A stretch of 12,593 bases of DNA from Veillonella sp. (GTDB taxonomy: Bacteria > Bacillota > Negativicutes > Veillonellales > Veillonellaceae), in assembly GCF_015058545.1 (NCBI RefSeq), contig NZ_SVCB01000062.1, forward strand, positions 1 through 12,593, given 5' to 3'. Positions 6,608-12,593 of this stretch are shown here, in pieces. Made by a program: the position numbers and the translations under genes. The notes beneath the pieces are model-generated. The model was given only the letters and a program-made list of their open reading frames with translations, had not been told where the DNA came from and did no database searches. Each line of letters opens with the position of its first letter. The stretch's first letter is position 1.

Positions 6608-6672
6608 AGTTTTATTGTATCTTACCGATTTTATACATGCAGTAAGAACTTTATCTTATCAATATTAAGTTT

Positions 6673-7398
6673 TTAAACTAAAGGCTTAGTCTTAATATCC
6701 TTTGGCTTACGAGGATATAACTTAGGTGTTACACCTGTTTTCTTAATATAAATAATAGCCCGCTTATCATCGAGCGTTGGCAATTGTACCGGTTTTACCT
6801 GTTCAATGCTTCCTTTTAAAATCTTCAACGCTTTCGACGCTTCGGCCATTTCTTCCTCATAGGCGGCGCCTTTTAAAGCTACCATATACCCATTTTGTTT
6901 TACATACGGCAAAGCCCATTCGAGCAGTACCGGCAAGCGCGCCACCGCCCGACTGGTCACGAGATCGTACGCTTCACGATGCGCCGAATCATGGCTTATA
7001 TCTTCCGCTCGACCATGTAATGTTGTTACCTTATGTAATCCCAATTTTGATATAACATCACTGAGGAAATTAAGTCGTTTTTGCAAGGAATCGAATAATA
7101 CAATTTCTAAATCAGGACGCATAATAGCGAGCGGTATACCGGGAAAACCGGCGCCCGTTCCCAAATCAAGAAGTTTGGCCCCTTCTTTAAATATAAGCGC
7201 CTTATCATCCAAAGCTGTGAGGGAGTCTACAAAATGCTTCACCGCTACTTCGTGCGGATCCGTAATGGCCGTCAAATTGAGATACTTATTGGTTTCAATA
7301 AGCATTTCATAATAGGTCGTGAATTGACTTAATTGATCGGTTGTAGCCGTGAAACCGGCCGCCTTTAATTGAATCGCCAAATTATCGGTAAAGTTCAT
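6673..7398 (-). CDS. rsmG: 16S rRNA (guanine-N7) methyltransferase RsmG (GidB)
   Basis: A 241-aa Rossmann methyltransferase that makes m7G in the 530 loop of 16S rRNA (G527 in E. coli) using AdoMet. The AdoMet motif LDLGTGAGFPGIPLAI is at 77-92. NLTAI at 41-45, SRAVARLPVL at 149-158, ALKG at 174-177 and a basic tail YPRKPKDIKTKPL (228-240) are typical of Firmicutes members, and the length is usual. The ATG at 7398 follows an AGGAGG site (7403-7408) that overlaps the mnmG stop codon, and the gap to mnmG is only 8 bp, so it is probably translated by coupling from the mnmG mRNA. Confidence 0.96.
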   Translation of the reverse strand: MNFTDNLAIQLKAAGFTATTDQLSQFTTYYEMLIETNKYLNLTAITDPHEVAVKHFVDSLTALDDKALIFKEGAKLLDLGTGAGFPGIPLAIMRPDLEIVLFDSLQKRLNFLSDVISKLGLHKVTTLHGRAEDISHDSAHREAYDLVTSRAVARLPVLLEWALPYVKQNGYMVALKGAAYEEEMAEASKALKILKGSIEQVKPVQLPTLDDKRAIIYIKKTGVTPKLYPRKPKDIKTKPLV

Positions 7399-7402
7399 AG
7401 CC

Positions 7403-7408
7403 CCTCCT
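7403..7408 (-). promoter_or_regulatory. Shine-Dalgarno site of rsmG overlapping the mnmG stop
   Basis: AGGAGG on the minus strand shares bases with the mnmG stop codon (7407-7409). Ribosomes ending mnmG would sit on the rsmG start, a classic coupling layout. Confidence 0.75.
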
Positions 7409-9284
7409 ACTGTTGTTGTTCACGACGATATTGTTCTAATTGGATTAATAAAACCGACACATCCGCCGGTGATACACCGGAAATACGACTGGCTTGGCCG
7501 ATGGAATGAGGTTTAATAGTATTTAATTTCTGCTTTGCTTCCAAAGAAATGCCTTTCATGGAATCATAATCCCAATCGGCAGGAATAATCTTTTCTTCCA
7601 ACTTGCGAACTTTTTCTACCTGTTCCATTTGCTTTTTAACATAGCCTTCGTAGGTAATCATAATGTCGATTTCTTCTTCTACATCAGGACTGTAACGTTT
7701 TAAATCAAAGGCATCAGCCACATCGCCATAGCTTAATTCATTACGTTTTACCAAATCATAGGCAGTCATACCGGTTTTAATATGAGCGGTACCCATAGAT
7801 TCCAAGAGTGCCTGCACTTCTTTGGTTGGGTTAATATTTCGTGCTCGTAAGGCTGCTACACCTTCTTCGATTAACGATTTTTTATTCAAGAACCGCTGAT
7901 ACCGTTCATCTGATACGAGGCCGATTTCACGACCTTTTTCAGTCAAACGAAGGTCCGCATTATCCTGACGAAGCAATAAACGATATTCACTGCGACTCGT
8001 CATCATACGATACGGTTCTTTAGTACCTTTCGTTACCAAGTCATCAATTAAGACACCGATGTAGGCTTCGGAACGGGACAAAATAAACGGTTCTTTACCT
8101 TGCAAATATAAAGCCGCATTAATACCGGCCATGAGACCTTGAGCAGCCGCTTCTTCATAACCGGACGTACCGTTAGCCTGACCGGCGGAATACAAACCTT
8201 TAATGTGTTTTACTTGAAGAGCCGGCGTCAATTGCAACGGATTTAAGCAATCATATTCAATGGCATAAGCAGGGCGCATGATTTCTACATTTTCAAGACC
8301 CGGAATGGTGCGCAAGAATTGATACTGCACGTCGATTGGTAAGCTTGTACTCATGCCCTGTACGTACATTTCATTTGTGTGATTACCTTCCGGTTCTACA
8401 AAGAGTTGATGACGGTTTTTATCACTGAAACGAACTACTTTATCTTCAATGGATGGGCAATAACGAGGGCCCGTACCTTCAATGATACCGGTATACATCG
8501 GTGCCCGGTTTAAGTTGCCGCGAATGATATCATGGGTTTCTTCCGTAGTGTAGGTAAGCCAGCAAATCTGTTCATTGCGGTCGGTCCAATCGGACATGAA
8601 AGAGAAGGCGCGGTACTTGCTGTCGCCCGGCTGTTCTACCATGTGATCCAAAGTTAAAGAACGTTTATCCACACGAGCCGGCGTGCCTGTTTTAAAACGC
8701 ATCAATTCAATGCCGTTTTTACGAAGCGAGTCAGACAATAATTCGGCTGTACGCTGACCGTTAGGACCGCCGGTATAGGTCAATTCACCAAGAATAATCT
8801 TACCTTTCAAGTAAGTACCGGTGCAAAGAATGATAGCTTTCGCTTCATACACTTCGCCAAGTTCACTCAAAATACCTTTTACTTCACCATCTTCGATAAG
8901 AAGTTCGTTTACCATAATCTGTTTTACATTCAGATTATCCGTATTTTCAAGAGTTTCTTTCATCAAACGCTGATAGGCTACTTTATCGGACTGAGCGCGC
9001 AAGGAATGCACGGCCGGGCCCTTGCCCATGTTCAGCATACGCATCTGAATGGCTGTAGCATCCGCGTTAATAGCCATTTGACCGCCTAACGCATCCAGTT
9101 CATACACCAAATGACTTTTACCCGGACCACCTACGGCCGGATTACAAGGCATCAAAGCAATATTATCTAAATTAAGAGTTGCCATAAGCGTGCGCTGACC
9201 CATACGGGCTGTAGCCAAGGCCGCTTCGCAACCGGCATGACCGCCACCGATGACAATGACGTCATACGTATCTACTGTATACAT
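7407..9284 (-). CDS. mnmG: tRNA uridine-5-carboxymethylaminomethyl modification enzyme MnmG (GidA)
   Basis: A 625-aa FAD protein, standard length. With MnmE it uses methylene-THF, GTP, and glycine or ammonium to add cmnm5 or nm5 to wobble U34 of tRNAs reading split codon boxes. The FAD dinucleotide motif DVIVIGGGHAGCEAALA is at residues 8-24; GGPNGQRTAELLSDSL and KTGTPARV follow; GTGPRYCPSIEDK near 270 is the second family signature; GTSGYEEAAAQGLMAG follows; and the C-terminal helical GAM domain runs to the end. The ATG at 9284 has a good AGGAGA site (9289-9294) and opens directly before the FAD motif. It is separated from mnmE by 180 bp with its own probable promoter, and is coupled to rsmG. 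Confidence 0.98.
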   Translation of the reverse strand: MYTVDTYDVIVIGGGHAGCEAALATARMGQRTLMATLNLDNIALMPCNPAVGGPGKSHLVYELDALGGQMAINADATAIQMRMLNMGKGPAVHSLRAQSDKVAYQRLMKETLENTDNLNVKQIMVNELLIEDGEVKGILSELGEVYEAKAIILCTGTYLKGKIILGELTYTGGPNGQRTAELLSDSLRKNGIELMRFKTGTPARVDKRSLTLDHMVEQPGDSKYRAFSFMSDWTDRNEQICWLTYTTEETHDIIRGNLNRAPMYTGIIEGTGPRYCPSIEDKVVRFSDKNRHQLFVEPEGNHTNEMYVQGMSTSLPIDVQYQFLRTIPGLENVEIMRPAYAIEYDCLNPLQLTPALQVKHIKGLYSAGQANGTSGYEEAAAQGLMAGINAALYLQGKEPFILSRSEAYIGVLIDDLVTKGTKEPYRMMTSRSEYRLLLRQDNADLRLTEKGREIGLVSDERYQRFLNKKSLIEEGVAALRARNINPTKEVQALLESMGTAHIKTGMTAYDLVKRNELSYGDVADAFDLKRYSPDVEEEIDIMITYEGYVKKQMEQVEKVRKLEEKIIPADWDYDSMKGISLEAKQKLNTIKPHSIGQASRISGVSPADVSVLLIQLEQYRREQQQ

Positions 9285-9360
9285 ACTATCTCCTATCCCT
9301 CTCTCGAGGCACTACTGTTCAGTAATTTTATACCAACCTCATTTGAGGTCTGTAATTTAC

Positions 9361-9389
9361 ATTATAAGCAAATTCAGTTGTCTAAGCAA
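9361..9389 (-). promoter_or_regulatory. Probable promoter of mnmG-rsmG
   Basis: TTGCTT (9384-9389) and a perfect TATAAT (9361-9366) are 17 bp apart; transcription would begin near 9354, about 70 nt before the mnmG ATG. The -35 is only half consensus. A second candidate is TGGTATAAA (9327-9335), an extended -10 without a clear -35. Short palindromes (ACCTC/GAGGT at 9336-9349 and TACTG/CAGTA at 9313-9324) lie in the leader. Confidence 0.5.
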
Positions 9390-9481
9390 AAACCTATATG
9401 ACAACCAAGAAATTACCAAAAGTTTTACTTAAGCAAAATAGTCAATTTTGAAATTTATACTATTTTATTTACCTAAGCAAA
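9365..9481. repeat. Four copies of TAAGCAAA around the mnmE end
   Basis: The octamer TAAGCAAA (plus strand) occurs at 9365-9372, 9383-9390, 9430-9437 and 9474-9481. Two copies extend to a shared 12-mer CTAAGCAAAAAC (9382-9393 and 9473-9484); the right-hand one encodes the conserved Cys-Leu-Gly-Lys end of MnmE. One copy overlaps the -35 of the mnmG promoter. Significance is unknown. Confidence 0.45.
9435..9466 (-). terminator. Weak AU-rich hairpin at the end of mnmE
   Basis: AAAATAGT (9435-9442) and ACTATTTT (9459-9466) pair over 8 bp with a further AATT/AATT pairing inside. The right arm overlaps the first base pairs of the mnmE stop (9465-9467). A short T run ends the stem on the minus strand. 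It has too few GC pairs to be a strong terminator, so some mnmE transcripts probably read into mnmG. Confidence 0.3.
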
Positions 9482-10853
9482 AACGACTGAATAATTCATC
9501 TACTAAGGATTCGCGCAAACTGTCCCCCGTAATATCCCCCAGTTGCTCCCAAGCAGTGCGTACATCAGTAACGATAAAATCAACCGGCAAGCCGGACTCA
9601 ATATTATGCAAAGATTGTTCAATCTGCGATTTAGCCTGCTCCATCAGCGTAATATGGCGTACATTGCTGAGCATAGCGGATGATTCATTTTGAACCGTAC
9701 CGCCATAAACGAGTTCTTTGACCGCATCAGCCAATACATCCATACCTTCACCGTTAGCAGCACTAATCGGTGCAATAGCGGCAAATTGACCGTATTGAGC
9801 CACCGTATCGGCCGTAATAACCGCACCCTTATCGGCTTTATTGAGGAATACGATAGTATTCTTATGAGAAGCTTCACGTAAAATAGCTTCTTCCTCCGCC
9901 GTCATGGGCTCCGATGCATCAATAACGCACACTACGATTTGAGCTTTATCCAAATACTCTTTAGCGCGATCCACACCGAGTTTTTCCACAATATCATCGG
10001 TCTCACGAATACCGGCTGTATCAATCAAGCGAACCGGAATTCCTTCGATAGTAATGGCTTCTTCAATGCTGTCACGGGTGGTGCCCGGAATATCCGTAAC
10101 GATTGCACGGTTTTCACGCAAAAGAGCATTCATAAGGCTCGACTTACCGGCATTCGGACGTCCCACAATAGCCGTCATAATGCCATCACGCAATAAGCGC
10201 CCGCGGTTAGCCGTAGCCAATAATTGATTAATTTTAGCTAAAATAGGCCGCAATTTGTCAGCCGTTTCATCCATCGTGAGTTCTTCAATATCTTCTTCCG
10301 GATAATCGATGGCCACTTCCAGATGTGAGATTAACTCTATCAACTGCTCTCTGATGGTGCGGATCATCCCCGCCAAAGTGCCATCCAGCTGCTTTACCGC
10401 TACAGCCAAAGATTGTTCCGATTTTGCCTCTATAATATCTATAACAGCTTCCGCCTGAGTAAGGTCGATGCGACCGTTTAAAAACGCCCGTTTCGTAAAT
10501 TCACCCGGCTCGGCTAAGCGAGCCCCCTGACGAAGCAATAATTTCAAAATTTCACGCACCACGATAATCCCGCCGTGGCACTGTACTTCTATGACATCCT
10601 CCGCCGTAAACGACTTTGGACCTTTCATTATTAAAACAAGGACCTCGTCCAGAATTTCATCTTGTTTCTGAGGATCTATAATATGACCATATTGAATGGT
10701 TCGATTCGGCCGTTTTTCTAAAGGTACGGTTCCCTGCGCTTTAAAAACAGAACCAACTATTTCAAAGCAACGAGTGCCACTGACGCGAATAATGCCAACC
10801 CCGCCGATGCCGGGTGGCGTCGCAATGGCAGCAATCGTATCTTCTGTGTACAT
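9465..10853 (-). CDS. mnmE: tRNA modification GTPase MnmE (TrmE/ThdF)
   Basis: A 462-aa potassium-dependent GTPase that works with MnmG in U34 tRNA modification. The N-terminal folate-binding domain starts at MYTEDTIAAIATPPG. The G domain, inserted in the helical domain, shows G1 GRPNAGKS (231-238), G2 GTTRD (257-261), G3 DTAG (278-281) and G4 NKAD (338-341). The C-terminal catalytic Cys motif is FCLGK (458-462), where the usual form is CIGK. A longer TTG-started reading from 10934 would add 27 residues, but it crosses a terminator and the jag stop. The ATG at 10853, 6 nt after AAGGGAG (10860-10866), gives normal family length and N-terminus. The gene follows jag with a terminator between them, and I could not find a clear promoter of its own. 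Confidence 0.97.
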   Translation of the reverse strand: MYTEDTIAAIATPPGIGGVGIIRVSGTRCFEIVGSVFKAQGTVPLEKRPNRTIQYGHIIDPQKQDEILDEVLVLIMKGPKSFTAEDVIEVQCHGGIIVVREILKLLLRQGARLAEPGEFTKRAFLNGRIDLTQAEAVIDIIEAKSEQSLAVAVKQLDGTLAGMIRTIREQLIELISHLEVAIDYPEEDIEELTMDETADKLRPILAKINQLLATANRGRLLRDGIMTAIVGRPNAGKSSLMNALLRENRAIVTDIPGTTRDSIEEAITIEGIPVRLIDTAGIRETDDIVEKLGVDRAKEYLDKAQIVVCVIDASEPMTAEEEAILREASHKNTIVFLNKADKGAVITADTVAQYGQFAAIAPISAANGEGMDVLADAVKELVYGGTVQNESSAMLSNVRHITLMEQAKSQIEQSLHNIESGLPVDFIVTDVRTAWEQLGDITGDSLRESLVDELFSRFCLGK

Positions 10854-10859
10854 GGTGTT

Positions 10860-10866
10860 CTCCCTT
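10860..10866 (-). promoter_or_regulatory. Shine-Dalgarno site that decides the mnmE start
   Basis: AAGGGAG on the minus strand lies 6 nt before the ATG at 10853, just downstream of the terminator stem. It argues against the upstream TTG start at 10934. Confidence 0.75.
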
Positions 10867-10870
10867 GTGT

Positions 10871-10903
10871 AAAAATAAAACCCGATCATAGATCGGGTTT
10901 TAT
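10871..10903 (-). terminator. Intrinsic terminator between jag and mnmE
   Basis: Arms at 10875-10887 and 10891-10903 (GATCGGGTTTTAT on the plus-strand right arm) pair perfectly over 13 bp with a 3-nt loop, and the minus strand continues with a T-rich tract (10871-10880). It lies 15 bp after the jag stop and ends about 18 bp before the mnmE start. It should end or attenuate the yidC-jag transcript. Confidence 0.85.
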
Positions 10904-10917
10904 GACTCGCACATAGC

Positions 10918-12036
10918 TTATCGTTTATAAGCAATGACTACGTGACGATACGGTTCTTCACCTTCACTATCAGTCACAATATGTACTTCGTTTTGGAGCG
11001 TTAAATGAATAATTTTACGCTCGAATGCACTCATCGGTTCCAAGGAAATCTTTTGACGATTTCGTTTTACCTTAGAGGCAAGGCGTTTTGCCAAATTAAC
11101 CAATGTTTCTTCACGACGAGAGCGATAATTTTCTACATCCACGACGATATGGCAATGACCGGCTACTTCTTTATTAGCCACCAAGTTAGTTAAGTATTGA
11201 ATGGCATCCAAGGTCTGACCATGTTTGCCGATTAAAATACCTAATTCTTCACCATGAATCTGGAATGTGATTTTCTCAGCCGTCATCATTTTTTCGATTT
11301 GAACGGATAAGCCCATTTTGCTAAACATATCTTGTAAGAACTGTTTACCTTTATTGGCAATTTCCATCTGTTCTTCTTTAGAAACCGGTTCACGTTGCGG
11401 TTTTACAGCCGCTGCAACGGTAGTTGCCGCATCTTCCGCCGTTTCTTTAGCATCAGCTAATTTATCGGCTACAGTGTCTTTTACATCAACCGCTACATCT
11501 TTTGCCTGTGCTTTCGCATTGGTAATTTTTGCTTGTGCCGCATCAGCTGCTTCACCTAAATGTTGCTGTGCTTTTTCAGCCAGTTCGGCAGCTTGTTCTT
11601 TCACTTCTCCGAATTTTTGCTGTGCCAATCCAGAAACTTCACCGGCTTTTTGTTGAGCCACTTCCGCTACTTCATTGAATTTTTGCTGTGCTGCTTCGGC
11701 TACTTCTACAGCCGTGCTTTTAGCGTCAGCTACTTTTTCCTGCACAAATTCAGAAGCATCGGCTACTGCTGATTTTGCTTCCGCAACTTTAGTCTGCGCT
11801 GCTTCTTGCATATCAGCAGCTGCTTTTTCAGCCGCAAAAGCGACTTTTTCAGTCAACGGAGCTTCTTCAAAATATAAACGCACTAACGCATCGCGACGAC
11901 CAATACCCAAGAAACCGCTGGAAGGTTGTTCCAATACTTTCGTATCGGTTACAACCTTACCGTCAGCTTTAAGCTGTTCGGTGCCTTTGGCAACGGCATC
12001 AGCAATCGTTTTTGCTGAAACTTCAATATAATCCAT
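10918..12036 (-). CDS. jag: RNA-binding protein Jag/KhpB (EloR) with an expanded repetitive linker
   Basis: A 372-aa protein. The N-terminal Jag domain (1-58) has the SGFLGIGRRDALVRL signature. A KH domain near 245-300 contains the GxxG loop GKHG (270-273), and a C-terminal R3H domain (about 303-372) contains R340-x3-H344. In Firmicutes the family binds RNA with KhpA and affects cell elongation and division. The linker (about 60-215) is far longer than in B. subtilis Jag (about 208 aa in total). It is rich in Ala, Gln, Lys, Glu and Val without Pro or Gly-rich breaks, and repeats AQQK at 116, 127 and 138, an exact 11-residue period that predicts a long amphipathic helix. The ATG at 12036 has an AAGGAGG site (12044-12050) and lies 2 nt after the yidC stop. 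Confidence 0.94.
   Translation of the reverse strand: MDYIEVSAKTIADAVAKGTEQLKADGKVVTDTKVLEQPSSGFLGIGRRDALVRLYFEEAPLTEKVAFAAEKAAADMQEAAQTKVAEAKSAVADASEFVQEKVADAKSTAVEVAEAAQQKFNEVAEVAQQKAGEVSGLAQQKFGEVKEQAAELAEKAQQHLGEAADAAQAKITNAKAQAKDVAVDVKDTVADKLADAKETAEDAATTVAAAVKPQREPVSKEEQMEIANKGKQFLQDMFSKMGLSVQIEKMMTAEKITFQIHGEELGILIGKHGQTLDAIQYLTNLVANKEVAGHCHIVVDVENYRSRREETLVNLAKRLASKVKRNRQKISLEPMSAFERKIIHLTLQNEVHIVTDSEGEEPYRHVVIAYKR
11593..11703 (-). repeat. Degenerate 33-bp tandem repeat inside jag
   Basis: The 11-residue repeat of the Jag linker is visible in DNA as a 33-bp period. The plus-strand 15-mer GAATTTTTGCTGTGC occurs at 11611 and 11677, exactly 66 bp apart, with a diverged copy (GGCTTTTTGTTGAGC) in between at 11644. 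This suggests growth of the linker by repeat-unit duplication. Confidence 0.7.
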
Positions 12037-12038
12037 AA

Positions 12039-12593
12039 TTAAGCCTCCTTATTATCGTTGCGATAGATAAAGAATTGCTGAATCATTTGGAATACGTTTG
12101 ATACAACCCAGTAAATAACCAAACCGCTTGGGAAATTCAAGCTGATATAACCAATGAATAAAGGCATGAAAATCTGCATTATCTTCTGTTGGCCGGCACC
12201 AGCACCGGTAGCATCTTGCGCAGTTTGTTTGCTCATTACAAATGTAGAAAGAGCACTTAATACAGGTAAAATATACAAATGATCCGCTTCACCCAAGCTT
12301 GGCAACCATAAGAAGCTTTCGTATGCAGGATCATATGGATAGCCTTGCAACGCGTAGAAAATAGCAATTAAGAATGGCATTTGCACCAATAACGGTAAAC
12401 AACCGGATAAAGGATTAACACCTAATTCCTTGTACATCTTAGCAATTTCCTGTTGTGCACGCTGAGGATCATTCTTATATTTATTCTGAATCTCTTTCAT
12501 TTTAGGCTGCAATTTCTGCATGCCCTTCATAGATTTGACCTGTTTAGCCGTCAACGGCGCCAGGATTGCTTTAATCCCGATGGTCATAATAAT
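12039..12593 (-). CDS. yidC: Membrane protein insertase YidC/Oxa1, 5' end cut by the window edge
   Basis: The last 184 residues of YidC; the frame stays open to the window edge (two Ile codons before the Met at 12587), so that Met is internal and not the start. YidC inserts and folds membrane proteins with or without SecYEG. Visible parts are the end of the first core membrane helix (TIGIKAILAPLTAKQ), the cytoplasmic helical hairpin (QKLQPKMKEIQNKYKNDPQRAQQE), the signature NPLSGCLPLLVQMPFLIAIFYAL, a membrane segment near ILPVLSALSTFVMS, and the last helices (FMPLFIGYISLNFPSGLVIYWVVSNVFQMIQQFF). The groove Arg of well-studied YidC proteins seems to be Lys here (codon 12570-12572). A short charged tail NDNKEA ends the protein. 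It overlaps the ribosome site of jag and is surely cotranscribed with it. Confidence 0.96.
   Translation of the reverse strand: MIMTIGIKAILAPLTAKQVKSMKGMQKLQPKMKEIQNKYKNDPQRAQQEIAKMYKELGVNPLSGCLPLLVQMPFLIAIFYALQGYPYDPAYESFLWLPSLGEADHLYILPVLSALSTFVMSKQTAQDATGAGAGQQKIMQIFMPLFIGYISLNFPSGLVIYWVVSNVFQMIQQFFIYRNDNKEA
12044..12050 (-). promoter_or_regulatory. Shine-Dalgarno site of jag inside the end of yidC
   Basis: AAGGAGG on the minus strand lies 7 nt before the jag ATG at 12036 and just before the yidC stop (12039-12041). The layout points to translational coupling of yidC and jag. Confidence 0.75.

Larger units (their letters stand above)
6373..6672. other. Intergenic region between rsmG and the methionine cassette
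   Basis: These 300 bp hold no gene I can support. From right to left they contain 65 bp of plain AT-rich sequence after rsmG, a long terminator-like hairpin (6529-6607), a promoter (6499-6527), a leader with three AATCTATA boxes (6424-6471) and the ribosome site of the activation protein. I looked for SAM, cobalamin and T-box consensus elements by eye and recognised none. Confidence 0.7.

Noticed and set aside
6373..6672. SAM, cobalamin or T-box riboswitch before the methionine genes
   Set aside because: None of the conserved core words was visible by eye; a covariance-model scan would be decisive.
10854..10934. TTG start adding 27 residues to MnmE
   Set aside because: It runs through a 13-bp terminator stem and the jag stop, and the family N-terminus begins at the ATG at 10853.
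11675..12031. Plus-strand open frame of 118 residues opposite jag
   Set aside because: It is the antisense shadow of the Ala-rich jag linker (low-complexity Ala/Ser reading), with no ribosome site. Other plus-strand frames opposite metH, mnmE and mnmG are rejected for the same reason.
1..12593. Mobile elements, CRISPR arrays, tRNA or rRNA genes, defence or toxin genes
   Set aside because: No transposase, integrase, regularly spaced direct repeats of CRISPR type or RNA-gene sequences were seen on either strand.

Overview
The window is 12.6 kb of bacterial chromosome from beside the replication origin. Every gene I can support reads on the minus strand. In transcription order (right to left) they are yidC (5' end missing), jag/khpB, mnmE, mnmG, rsmG, a methionine-synthase activation protein, metH, metF, a parS cluster, parA (soj) and parB (spo0J, 3' end missing). 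The order yidC-jag-mnmE-mnmG-rsmG-parA-parB is the classical origin-flanking order of Firmicutes, so dnaA/oriC most likely lies just off the right edge. The moderately AT-rich sequence, Firmicute-type proteins, strong AGGAGG-type ribosome sites and a cobalamin-dependent, split methionine synthase suggest a Negativicutes anaerobe. Veillonella or a relative is my best guess, made from memory of sequence character and not from a search.

Right part (about 9285-12593): membrane insertase YidC and the RNA-binding protein Jag/KhpB are tightly coupled (2-nt gap). An intrinsic terminator separates them from mnmE. Jag carries an unusually long Ala/Gln/Lys/Glu-rich linker with an 11-residue repeat. MnmE and MnmG together make the xnm5/cmnm5 modification of wobble U34 in tRNAs. 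They are separated by 180 bp that holds a plausible promoter for mnmG. rsmG (16S rRNA m7G methyltransferase) is coupled to the end of mnmG.

Centre (about 2049-6672): a methionine cassette lies between rsmG and the parS/parA region, where many Firmicutes have nothing or noc. It has an intrinsic terminator on each side, its own promoter(s) and a 5' leader with three copies of AATCTATA that can form alternative hairpins. It encodes a stand-alone AdoMet-binding reactivation protein, an 808-residue MetH that lacks that domain, and MetF. MetF makes 5-methyl-THF, MetH moves the methyl group through cobalamin to homocysteine, and the activation protein rescues oxidised cobalamin.

Left part (1-2049): five perfect 16-bp parS sites lie in 294 bp upstream of parA, at intervals of 92, 94, 46 and 46 bp. 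They are followed by parA (GTG start, extended -10 promoter) and parB, which overlap by 8 bp. This is the chromosome-segregation/SMC-loading module.

Most of the window is conserved housekeeping sequence, and I see no phage, transposon, CRISPR or defence system. The points worth a second look are the spacing of the parS array, the methionine leader, the cysteine-rich tail of the activation protein, the Jag linker, and the position of the methionine cassette.
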